A stretch of DNA of 64,000 nucleotides from Patagioenas fasciata (lineage: Eukaryota; Chordata; Aves; Columbiformes; Columbidae). Under the pieces are notes generated by a model. The model ran no database searches. It was given only the letters and a program-made list of their open reading frames with translations, and had not been told where the DNA came from. Positions 1 through 11,600 of this stretch are shown piece after piece. Position numbers and translations under genes: made by a program. The stretch covers positions 41,550,001 to 41,614,000 of the forward strand of contig NC_092524.1 in the NCBI RefSeq assembly GCF_037038585.1. Direction: 5' to 3'. Every line of letters starts with the position of its first letter. Positions within the stretch are counted from its first letter, which is position 1.

Positions 1-2290
1 ACCTCAAATATCTGGGTTGTTCCCCCAGGGTTCATCTACCCAAGGCAATTGCCTTGCCCTCAGCAGAGAGCTGATCGTAGATCACAGTGTTCACATACAG
101 CAAAAGAGAAGCACCGTTTAAACTTTTAGCTCGGGAGGGAAGAATTATAAGCAATTTAGAGTATGTCCTGTCTGAAAGGACAAGGAGTGGAACAGAGTGG
201 TACTGCACTTTAATATAGACGCATTAAGCTCCTGACCCAGAATGAGCACAGCAACGGTGGCAGCACACTAGCTCGGCAGGGTGAAGCCGCTGCGTCTCGC
301 AGCAGGAGAAATATCACCCCTAACCGCTGCTCCTCACGTACCTGCTTATTATCTGAGCAACCCGGTACCAGGAGACCTGAAATTGCTGTTTTGTGAGGAA
401 ATTCCTGCTGCCAAGAGGTGGTATGTTTGAGTTCAAAAGACACTGAGAACAGTCAGAAGTGGTTTCAGATCAAAACATTCAAACAAAGACCAGCAAAGAC
501 AACATGGGAGAACCGGGGGGGGGGGGGGGGGGCACGGGACGACAAAAAACAAACATTTGTTTTGTACTAAACAGTGAACTAGTACTTTTCAAGGGGTTAT
601 GTGAAAACAAAAGAACTGGGAGAGCCCATGATTTAAAAAAAAAGTTTTAAAAGGTAAGCTAGCCACCTTTCTCCTGATAGAGACTAAGAACCAATTAGTT
701 GGTCTTTACATTTTATTAATATTAACCATGCAAACTGAGTATAAAATGCTGCCATCATGGTTAGGTCCTAAAACCTTAACAAGCTATGCCATGACTGCAC
801 ATCTCCGGAAGTGATCTGGAGTTCTAGGCAGCTCACTGTACGTCAGATGTTTAGAGGAGGATGCTATTGATTGTCAGAGTTTACCTAAATATAGAAAAAT
901 GTTTGGGGATATACCATTAAAAAAAAAAAAATCATAAAGAACAGCAGGACACACAGATGTTTTCAAATATTAATTCTTCCTTTAGAACTTTTTCTTCCTT
1001 CTGAGTAGGGCTACCTGAATGACAAAGACTGAAAGAAAACTAAAATGTTTAGGCTTTTTCTGACTGATAATAACATTAAAAAAAAAATATATATACTGTT
1101 TTTAGAAATTATCAGCATATGTAGATTATTACTTGGGACACTTATCAAGAATGTGTCAGACTGGGTTTTAACCCCTGGCTCTCAAAAGACAACATTAAAG
1201 CATCTCATTCCCATTGGCAGTGTGACAGCTCCTTTTACATATTAGAATAGTCAGCAAACCATAGAGGGTATAGTCAGGAATTACATGCTACACTTATTGA
1301 AAATACAGAGTGAAACCCACATAGAAGGATGGAAATCCACATAGGAGATGGAATCTATTCTGGGTTTTTCATATAGCAGGTAAGTGCTCAGTTATTGGAT
1401 AAAAGGGGACATCCATCATACTGAGGCACATTTAGGAAAACCAATGTAATTTCTTAAAAATCACTTATTTTAGCAAAACAATAATTACCTATCATTGTCT
1501 ATCTCTGCCTTTTGCCCTGTTTCAAATCTGGAGACATCCTTCTTCTTTTTCAAAAGTACACACTGTAAGGATATGGGGAATAGTAATTTTTTTTCTGAGG
1601 ATATCTGATTAACAGCTGCTTAAGTAAGTAAGTCCCAGATACACGAACCCTGGAGATAATGGACACAATACCAAAGACCGGAAATCTCAGGCCACTGATG
1701 GGCCATTGAAGGAACGGCTCAAAAGTCTTCAGGAGATTCAACTGGAACTGTCTAAATGGTGAGGGGGATGGCAGATTATCACAAGTCCCTCAGGAATGAA
1801 CAAATTAATCATGGGATATTTTAGGGTGCCTGTATGACTGTGCAAAATGCGTTATGGGACTTTTAGGGGAAAGGCAGAAGATGGGGAGAGAGTGCGGTGA
1901 AGGTATCTTGAGGACAGAGCTCACTGACAGCCCCAAACCCACCGGACTGAGCCTCCTTTTGAGTCAGCAGTGTCCAGATGGCAAAACATTGCGTGAACAT
2001 CAAATACACAGCTTTAGTGGAGAAACTATACTGCAGTAAATATCATTTTCCCATGCCCATCAGCCATGGGAAAAACAGGTCAGCGCCTGGCAGCAGAATC
2101 GCTTAGGGCCCTAAGGGCCCTTCAGAGTAAGCTGCAAAAGATAGTAATTTAAAAACAAACAAAGCGGATTTCTCAGGAAAGGAAAAAAAAAAAAGTCTTG
2201 TTTCCTTAGGTAAGTGCTCAAAAAACAGGCTTTCTGGAACGGACCGCCCGGTATTACAAAGTTTGCAAGGGCTGAGAGTCGACAGTTTGT
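1..2290. other. Intergenic region upstream of G2E3
   Basis: AT-rich sequence with only short, unconvincing open frames. I see no exon-like block, RNA gene or recognisable repeat family. The one striking element is an 18-base G run at 515-532. A-rich tracts near 920 and 1080 are ordinary low-complexity sequence. Confidence 0.6.
515..532 (+). repeat. Poly-G homopolymer, 18 bases
   Basis: Uninterrupted run of 18 G residues. It could form a G-quadruplex on the + strand, and it is a typical place for length error in assemblies. No gene context is visible. Confidence 0.9.
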
Positions 2291-3250
2291 GCAGACGCGG
2301 TACTTCGTGAGGGCAGAGATGCCGAAGGCAGCCCAGGCTGCCGCAGCCCCTGTTGCGGGGCTTTGCTTCTGCGCGGCAGCGGCGCCAGGAGACGGGCGGC
2401 CCATGAAACCCCAGTGGCGGGAGCGCTGCCCGCGGCGGGAGGGAAGAGAAGGCGAGTGGCGGCCCCGGGCGCTCCCGCCCGCTGAGCCGGGCCACACAGC
2501 GCGGGCAGCGGCCCCTCCTGTCAATCACCGAGCTCCGCTACTGCCCGTCTCCCCGCGCCGATGCAATGCACGGCGGAGCGGGGTGAGGGCGCTGGCTCTC
2601 CGCTTCCGGAGCGGCGGCGGATGTTGGGGTTTGAATCGTCTGTCAGTTAGCACGGGCTGGTGGCGGGGCTGCCTTCGGTGAGTAACGCCTCAAGGGGGCT
2701 GAGGCTTTTTTCCCGGCCACCTCTGGCCTTGGGGTTGGCTGAGCCTGGGGATGAAGGGGCGAGCACAGCCTTGCTGCGGGCGAGGAGAGGCGGGTGGGGC
2801 GCTGGGCTGTGGAAGGGGCACTTTGAGCTGCCGTGGCGAGGGGAGCGGGAGGCCCGTGGTTCTTCTGAGGGAAGCCGGGCGGGGCAGTAATCTGCAACAG
2901 TTTCCCGGCCTGTTACGGGCAGGAGATCGCGGAATAACAAATTACGAGGAAATCTTCCCTCTTCCTGTCGCGCTTCTGGGAGAAAAGTTGCGGGAGGTCG
3001 GGGAGCGTCTCCGGGAGACTCGCCCGGTCCGGCCGCGGGAGGGAGGCGGGACGGGCTCTCTGGGTGGCGCTTCCCACGAAAGCTGTTACGGCCGCCGTGT
3101 CCTTTTAAAAGACGGCGGTCGGGTTTCGTGGCTGAACCCGTGTAAAACTCGGACAGTAAGTGGCCACCTGAACCTTAATCGGTTGGGGTTCCTCGGAACG
3201 TGGCGGGAGTTTTCCCGCTCCCGCCGGGGGGGCTGCTGAGGAGGGGTTTT
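2290..3250. promoter_or_regulatory. G2E3: CpG island promoter of G2E3
   Basis: A sharp rise in G+C and CpG density surrounds the predicted non-coding first exon, in contrast to AT-rich flanks. No TATA box is obvious, as expected for a CpG-island promoter. Inside it are an ETS-type core (CTTCCGG at 2603-2609), a CHR-type hexamer (TTTGAA at 2630-2635), and a TALE homeodomain composite site on the minus strand at 2518-2527. No CCAAT box was seen near the start site. Island limits are judged by eye. Confidence 0.8.
2600..2677 (+). other. G2E3: G2E3 exon 1 (5' UTR, non-coding)
   Basis: The 3' edge is set by a good donor (TTCG|GTGAGT, GT at 2678-2679). It would splice to the acceptor at 5553-5554, after which 19 bases precede the start codon. 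The 5' end (transcription start) cannot be seen and is placed only approximately in the CpG-rich core. Confidence 0.55.
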
Positions 3251-5554
3251 CTCTCAGGACACGGCGACCTGTTATAACCCGTGAGGTGAACCGGAGACTT
3301 TGTCAAACGTAAGCTCAGGACACGCAGCACTAACGGGTGGGATCTGGAAAGGTTCCGCGAAGCCTTTGTTGGTGTGCTAGAGAAAACGTGCACCTGAAAC
3401 CTTGCCTTTTAGGGTTGTTTGGTGGGGTTTTTTTGTTTGGTTGGTTTTGGGGTGTTTTTTGGGTATGTGTTTTTTTCCCCATCCTATAATTAAAAAACTC
3501 TTAAAAAGCACCTTATGTTCTAGAGCAGTAAAGAGTGATAGAACTTATAAAACTAAATATTCACTCCGAGCGTCTTTTTAGCTTCTTTAGGCAAAGTAGA
3601 TAGATTTTATTTACACTTCGTTTTTTATAAACACTGCGGGATAATGTGTTCCTGTCCTGCAAATAGAGGGATCCAGAATCGCTTTGTTCCTGTAGAAAGC
3701 CCAGTAGGACTTACGCATGGAGCCTCAGTGGTTGTTCTCTATATCTTTTAACTTGAAAATTTGAGCTCCGGGCCATTTTCATGAAAGAGTTTGAGGAAAA
3801 ATAGAAGGACTTGGGGAGGCAGTGTGTTTTTCCGGAGCCAGGGAAAGGTAGGAAGATGCTTTTCCTGTTTCTGTTCTTTCTCCACCTGGTAGGTGGTTAT
3901 ATGTATAGATTGTTTCTTTGTTGTGATACCCTGGTAGATCCAGAACTGTGAAGCTGACTGTGACCATTCTCGGGAGATCTCGAAGAGAAGGGAACATATG
4001 TGACCTGTGCACTTGTCTTGCTCCCCCTGTACCTGATTAAGCATATTTACTTTTTTGTAATTTTGAAAGAGGGAAGTGTATTTCTCGGCAAACTGAGATC
4101 TGGTACTAATTATTTCATCTGACTGTCGGTGCAGTGTGTGTTCTTAAGAGCCTCTTGACCTAGTTTGGTTGTGGCATTGTTTATTATTTGTTTGTTTTCC
4201 CTTTAGACCCTTTACTGGCAAAGGTCTTTTGCGTCCAGCTACTCTGGTTCTGAAACAAGGTGCAATGGCGTACAGCAGTTGCCTTATGCCTGAGACTTCT
4301 GCCTCCGTTTTGTTTTCTTTCTCTGTGCAACTCCTTTCCTAAAACTCCAGTAAAAGGGACTGCAGAACATAATTTGCAATAGTTTGCATTAGCCTGAGGT
4401 TTGTTCTTGAAGCCTGAACCTGGTAGCCATCTAAACTGTAAATACCAAAACTCCAGTAGCTTGGAGTCTGTCAGGCTTCTGGTTTAGATGTTGGATTTGT
4501 TACTGGCTGCCTCCCTACTCACTTTGGCCTGTGTGAGAGAAGTTGTCCACCTGCCTGTGAGGTCAAGCATGGATCTGCAAGCAACCACCCGTGATTCTTG
4601 TCTTGCGAAATTTCTCTAATGCTTTCCTCTGCCTCCTAGGAGAAGGCAAGTCAAATGTCTACAGATAGATTCCTAAAAGCATCCTACCTTGCACTGGAGG
4701 AAGAATAATCATCTGCTGCAGTGAAGAAACATGTCTTTTTAAATTTTTTTCCAAGGTGGGCTAGATTGCGTGGTTTGGCACAAAGTAAAGACTAGCTCCC
4801 AGTATATCCATGTTAATGTATCTTGGGGATCTAATTTTTAGGGGCATGTGGTGTTTAAAAGAAGTGTGGTTTAGATAAGTGTTTCTAAATTAATTCCCCT
4901 GTATGCATGTCCCATGTCCTTGCTTTGGATTCCTCACTGTTGTTTGGGGTTTTTTTGGTGGGTGGTTGATTGGTGGGGTTTTTTTGTTCTGTTTTTGTGT
5001 GTCTTAGATCAGGATTTCTTGGACTAGGCCAGGATCGTGCATTTTCTCCAAACAGTAGAGACTGTCTTCATAGTTATGTCACTAATCCTACCCAGTTAAT
5101 TTTTTTCTTCCAGGTCCCTCATGCTGATACAATCTTTCTATGAGCAGGAGTAACTGCCACTTCCTTGGTTGTCCTTGGATCAGTATTTTTGATGCTTAAA
5201 ATAACTACAAACTCTTCTGTACAATTAAGTCTATACATAACTAGCTGTTGCATTGGACTTCTTTATTTTCTCTTTCAAAAATCAAACATCTTGTTTGATA
5301 ATTTGGGGAAATAGTTATAAGTTGCTACATGTTTCATTGGTCTGAAATTATTTTTTCTGAACACTTGGATCCTGCTTTTTGAACCCCTGTCTCTCAAAAT
5401 AACAGTTTGATTATAATATTCTTTTGTTCTTGATCCCATTCTTACTGAATTTGGGTGGGTTTTTTCCGATTTAAAATAAAATGTAAAAGCAGAATATAAT
5501 GGTCATTGTTAATGCACTATGTGTATTTAACACCTCATTTCTTTTTCATGACAG
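2678..5554 (+). other. G2E3: G2E3 intron 1
   Basis: The first 570 bases are the downstream half of the CpG island. The rest is AT-rich with T/G-rich low-complexity stretches near 3420-3480 and 4940-5000. I recognise no mobile element and no additional exon. Confidence 0.55.
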
Positions 5555-5573
5555 ACAGCCAGAGGAACTCAGG

Positions 5574-5610
5574 ATGAGTAAAACCAATAATTTTGGCATT
5601 CCAAGTCCAT
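5574..5610 (+). CDS. G2E3: G2E3 exon 2, start codon
   Basis: The exon begins at 5555 after a CAG-type acceptor; the ATG follows 19 bases later. It encodes 12 residues plus one base of codon 13 and ends at a consensus donor (GTAAGT). Its peptide is not conserved enough to identify alone; the call rests on the phase-1 join to exon 3. Confidence 0.88.
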
Positions 5611-8600
5611 GTAAGTAAGGTTTTTATTAAATAGTTATAGAAATCTTTAGTCTGCATATACAATGCCAATTACAACTAGCTGTATTTGGACTCAAAGAAC
5701 AGGTGAACTTTCAGTAATCAAGTTGTGTTGGAACCACTCCCTCAGGGAATGAAAAAGAAATAAAGTCTAAACTTCCTTGAATTTGCAAACTGGCTTAAAG
5801 AGAGAAGCCAGAGAGTGGTGGTCAATGGTACAGAATCTAGTTGGAGGCCAGTATCTAGTGGAGTGCCTCAGGGGTCAGTACTGGGGCCAATATTATTCAA
5901 TATATTCATTAATGATTTGGACAAGGGAATTGAGTGTACTATCAGCAAGTTTGCTGATGACACTAAGCTGGGAGGAGTGGCTGACACGCCAGAAGGCTGT
6001 GCTGCCATCCAGTGGGACCTGGACAGGCTGGAGAGTTGGGCGGGGAATAACCTGATGAAATTTAACAAGGGAAAGTGTAGAGTCCTGCATCTGGGCAGGA
6101 ACAACCCCAGGTTCCAGTATAGGTTGGGAAATTACATATTAGAGAGCAGTGTAGGGGAAAGGGACCTGGGGGTCCTGGTGGACAACAGGGTGACCATAAG
6201 CCAGCACTGTGCCCTTGTGGCTGGCCAGGAAGGCCAATGGCATCCTCAGGTGTATTACAAGGGGGGTGGTCAGTAGATTGAGAGGTCCTCCTTCCCCTCT
6301 ACTCCGCCCTGGTGAGACCCCGTCTGGAATATTGTATCCAGTTCTGGGCCCCTCAGTTCAAGAAGGACAGGAAACTGCTGGAGAGGGTCCAGCGTAAGGC
6401 AACAAAGATGATTAAGGGAGTGGAGCACCTCCCTTCTGAAGAAAGGCTGAGGGAGCTGGGTCTCTTTAGTTTGGAGAAGAGGAGACTGAGGGGTGACCTT
6501 ATTAATGTTTATAAATATATAAAGGGTGAGTGTCATGAGGATGGAGCCAGGCTCTTCTCAGTGGCAAACAATGATAGGACAAGGAGTAATGGGATCAAGC
6601 TGGAACACAAGAGGTTCCACTTAAATTTGAGAAAAAACTTCTTCTCAGGGAGGGTGACAGAGCACTGGAACAGGCTGCCCAGGGAGGTTGTGGAGTCTCC
6701 TTCCCTGGAGACATTCAAGGCCCGCCTGGACATGTTCCTGTGCGACCTCACCTAGCTGTTCCTGCTCCAGCAGGGGGATTGGACTAGATGATCTTTTGAG
6801 GTCCCTTCCAATCCCAAACATACTGTGATACTGTGAATTTGTTTGCTGTAATTTGAATATTTAAAAGTAGTCTTTTCTGCAGATGTTTTAAGAACGTAAC
6901 CTTGGGAATTCAGCTGCTACGATCACACACAGCTGCGTCATTCAATACTTACATGTACGTTAGTGGACTAATAACTGCGAAAATGGGGAAATCCTCAAGG
7001 TTTTAGTTGACTCCAGTGTTGTCTCAAATCCTTGAATGTTTTGAAACTAGCATATGTTTTAAAAGCCCTGGTAGCTTATGGCTTGATGCAGTCAGGATAC
7101 CATACATATACTTTTCACAAAGGTTATCACACCGGTGTACAAAGAAACAGTTGTTTCAAGGATTCTAATATAGCAATGTCTTAATGTACAATACTAAAAA
7201 TTAGATTACATTTCACATGCATCTGGACATTGCTGGCCATTTGATAATTACCTGTGGGTGACTTGGGAAGAACATTTCAGCTGGGAGCACAAGCTGCTTG
7301 TGAATTTAGCTTGGGTGGTAGCCCTCTCCTGAATTAGCAGGCAGGTTAGGAACTAGACAAGGAACAAGTAGTACCCTCTTCTGTATTTACTATGGAATGC
7401 ATTAAGCGGAGAGAGGTCTCTACTGTCCTTTAGCCAGCAATCTACTTCAAGATACATGTGATTAAAATATATGAAAGTTACTGCTTTACAGCTGATCCAT
7501 AGTAATTCAGTACATTTGCTGTGATTATAAATATGATTCTATATTTTAGTCTGTGTTCTCTGTGGACGGACAGACGACTGCCCTGAAAAGTATGGAGAAA
7601 AAAAGACCTATGTGGAACACAATCTCACTGTTCACTATTACTGTTTGGTAAGTATATAGTATTGATCTTGGAGTTTGTCTGTTTTAACTGGGGAAAAAAA
7701 AAAAAAAGCACCAATTATTAAATAGGAATTACATGTCCAAACAGTTGTTGTAATAGTTTTGTTGTTGTAAAACTTGAACTGTCAGCTTTAACTTGTAGCC
7801 TTGAAGGCTTGTACTTGTCAGGTGCAGCAGATGAAATAAATAAATTCCAACAAGCCTTTATTCAAAGCTAAATTCTGCTCATGACCCATTTAAATGAATG
7901 AGTTAGTTCTCCCAACCTATCATAGCAATGAAAGTACATTCTAAGAGAAAGATAACAGATTGCACCTACATATTCACTTCTATAAGAAAGTGTAGTTTCA
8001 AAATTTGGAATGTAAAAATTCCACCCCTTGTGGAAAAAGTTGAGAAAAGTTGTCTTTTTTTTTTTTTTTTTTTTTTTTTTCCCTAATTTCTCACTAGTTC
8101 TTGCTTGGATATGAGTTATTATGTAGGACATTCTAACACTGAAGAAATAGTCCTACTTTTCAGTTCAGTAATATGTACCCTACTGATCATATAAAGCTAC
8201 AGTAATCACTGTTTAGTAAAAGCTTGTAATTTGAACAAAGCTATGGACATAAACTACAGTTGAGTATCTTGTTATCACACTTGATATTTTACTAGATTCA
8301 TATTCTTAAAGGTATACTTAAACTACCTTTCAAACTCTAAATTTTTGCAGGTCTTTACAGTAATATGAATACTTCAAAACATTGTTTGTTAATGAATACA
8401 GTTTGAACTTTTTTTTGCCAAGTTTAAAAAAAAAACAGTCTCAAGAACAATTGGGAATGTTTGTTTTCTCAACCAGTTATTAAAAGATTGTGTTGATTGC
8501 AGATGGCTTAATAGGTTGGATATTGAATCCTTTGAAGACTAGGCAGAGTGGCGATTTCCTGAACTTATATAAAGATAGAATTTTTTTTTTCTTAAATAAC

Positions 8601-11600
8601 TTCTAAGCAGCTGAAAGGAAATTTAAGTGTGTTCATGATAATTTTATCTCAAACAGAAGGCTAAATGAAATGATAGAAAAAAGACCTTTCCTGATGGAGC
8701 AGAACAGCTAGGAAAGGGCATGCTTGCAAAACTGCGCCTTGTGATTTATAAGATGTTTTACTGTGATGAGCTTCCTGCAGTTGTCTTCTAGGTTTTGGTT
8801 TCTGCTTCTTTTTAAAAACAAACAAACAAAATGCTGTGGTTTTGCTTAATTATAGTGAATATTATATAAGAAAATAGTTCAGCTATAAAGAGGCCAGTTA
8901 GTGGTGCAGTTTCATTTTTCTTTACTAAATGTCTTATATTTTGGAAAAAAATATATATTTGGTTTTAGTATAAAATTTTACATTTATTCTACCAAAATAT
9001 TGATCCAGCGCTATAGTTAGAAAATGGTGCGGTGTTGAAACTGTAAAATGAGTTTATAAAGAATATAGGAGGCATGAAGTTGTGAAACTAGTTATTTCAA
9101 GTCTGTGATGTACCTGCCTTACTAAGTAACTTTAATCTAAATTATCATCAGGCTCTTCTGACTTGCCTGGTTGATTCTGTTTTTATTTAATTTTCCTCTA
9201 AAGTGGTTGCACTTCAGTACAGATACTTCCTACTGTGTGTCATTATCTTCACAGCACAATTGTTACCTAAACTAATGTAATTTTACTTCCTCTGAAGCTT
9301 TATACGCTGAAAATAATTGCTTGACAATTATCTGAATAGTCTGTATACTCCAAAAAGAAGGTAAAATATACCATCTAGGACTCTACAACATTACATAAGA
9401 CTGATGTTATGAAATATTTATTTTCATGTTACGGGTTACTATTCCCTATTGTGTCATATCAGATGAAAACATATAGATGTTTTGGATCAGTGTTTTTAAT
9501 CATCAAAATGTTTGTGCACAAGCTTTGTTAGACTAAACTTCTCTCTTGCTTGACAAACGCAATGTAAGTAATTTTAAATCTTTAGGTGATTTTTTTTTTT
9601 TAAATGCTTAATTTGTTTTCATAGTTGATGTCAAGTGGCATTTGGCAGAGAGGGGAAGAAGATGAAGGTGTAGATGGATTCTTAATCACAGATATTAGAA
9701 AAGAAGTAAATAGAGCTGCAAAACTGGTAAGAATGAAGTCTTTGGTATTTACAAGGGGAAAACAAAGTAAATTTAAATATACTTAGTATTGGCTGTGGGG
9801 TTTGTTTTCTTTTCCTTCTGCAATAGGCAGTGTTCTGAACCCATTCAAGCATCTGAATTTTACATTTAAGTAGCAATTATAATGGATGATAAAACCTGCA
9901 GAATTTTGCTAACGTTTTTATTTCCTGGGTGTGTTGCAAATAAATTAAAAAGAGCAAATTACATGTGCATAATATCTCATGACATTATGCCAAACCTCAA
10001 GCTGACATTATATAATTTTACAAATGCAACTAAACTGTAGGTACTGTTAGTTTAATTCCTGTAATTTGACTTGGACTTTAGATGTTAATATTCTGTTATT
10101 TCTAAAACAAATTATTCCTAGACATGTAACATCTGTAAGAAAAAGGGTGCTTCAATTGGATGTGTAGCTCCCAAATGCAAACGAAGTTACCATTTTCCTT
10201 GTGGGATACAAAAAGAATGTATTTTCCAGTTCATGGAAGACTTCAGGTAAGTTCTGGGACTTTTGTTGCTTTTAGATTTTCAATTAACTTTATACAGGAG
10301 GTGATTTGTTTTTTTCCATGGCTTGTCATTTATAATTAACAGTCTATTCAGTTACACCTGGGTATCTAAGAAAAAATATCTGAGATGGACTACTGGAGAA
10401 ATTGGTTTAATATCAAATGTCTAAAAAATGTTTTATTTTCTTTTACTATCACCTGTCCAGCATCTTGGCTGTAGGCAAAAACTCTTGAGTACATTTGATA
10501 ATGGCTTTTTTCTGCCTACTACAAGCTGAGTTTGCAGGGTGGATAGACTTGCAGGCACTTTTACTTCTTAAATAAATTAATCATATTAAGTCAAGCACAT
10601 GTAAAAATAATGCATTTTCATAAAGGTTTCTTGTAGAGCTGCATTTCTTGAGCTGCATTCCTTTGAGTTTGTACTAAATTAGAAAATTTATCACGCTACC
10701 TAGACTCTGCATAATCAATGTGCAAACTCAAAATTACTCCTTTAACATCACGGTGACATTGAAATATAGGAACATCTTGAGGTGCTGAGTAGACAGGAAA
10801 CCCATTATTTGGACCAAAGGAAGTTTTGAGAGAAAGGAAGTATCTGCAATTTACAGAGCATCAGTTGGCAACACACTTCTTCCTTTCTGTTGTTCTATTG
10901 ACTTGCTCTGTTGGGTACCTAATTTGTTAACATGTGTGTTGTGGTTTAACCCTGATAGGCAGCAGAGTACCACACAGCTGCTTGCTCACTACCCCTAGTG
11001 GGATGGCGGAGAAAATCAGAAGGGTAAAAGTGAGGAAACTCATGGGTTGAGATAAAGACAATTTAATAGGGAAAGCAACAACTGCATACCCAAGCAAAGC
11101 AAAATAAGGAGTTAATTCACTGCTTCTCGTTGGCAGGCAGATTCTTAGGTATTTCCGGGGAAGCAGGGTTCCATCATGTGTAGCAGTCACTTGGGAAGAC
11201 AAATACCATAACTCCAAATATCTCCCTATCCTCCTCCTTTCCCTCAGCTTTATTGCTGAGCATGATGTCATATGGTGTGAAATGTCCCTTTGGTCAGCTG
11301 GGGTCATCTGTCCAAGCTGTGTCCCCCTCCCAGCTCCTTGTGCACCCCCAGCCTATTTGCTGGTGGGGTGATGTGAGGAGCAGAAAAGGCCTTGACACTG
11401 TGCAAGTACTGCTTAGCAATAAGTAAGACATCCTTGTGTTACCAACGCGGTTTTCATCAGAGATCCAAAACACAGCCCCATGCAAGCTTCTGTGAAGAAA
11501 ATAACGTCTGTCCCAGCTAAAACCAGTACTTGTCTGCCTTTCTAGCTTGCTGTACAGCATTTATTAATGAAAAACAGCTATAATACGGAATTCATTTTGG

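Noticed and set aside
2214-2681. 155-codon + strand open frame across the G2E3 CpG island, and overlapping minus-strand frames
   Set aside because: Low-complexity Ala/Arg/Pro-rich translations in several overlapping frames are typical of GC-rich promoters, and the region is better explained as promoter plus non-coding exon 1.
5815-6755. Reverse-transcriptase open frames as a host gene
   Set aside because: They are two frameshifted pieces of one CR1 LINE that ends in the CR1 3' tail; no host gene is implied.
10931-11540. Target-site duplication for the G2E3 intron 5 LTR
   Set aside because: The bases on the two sides do not form a convincing repeat, so I do not claim one.
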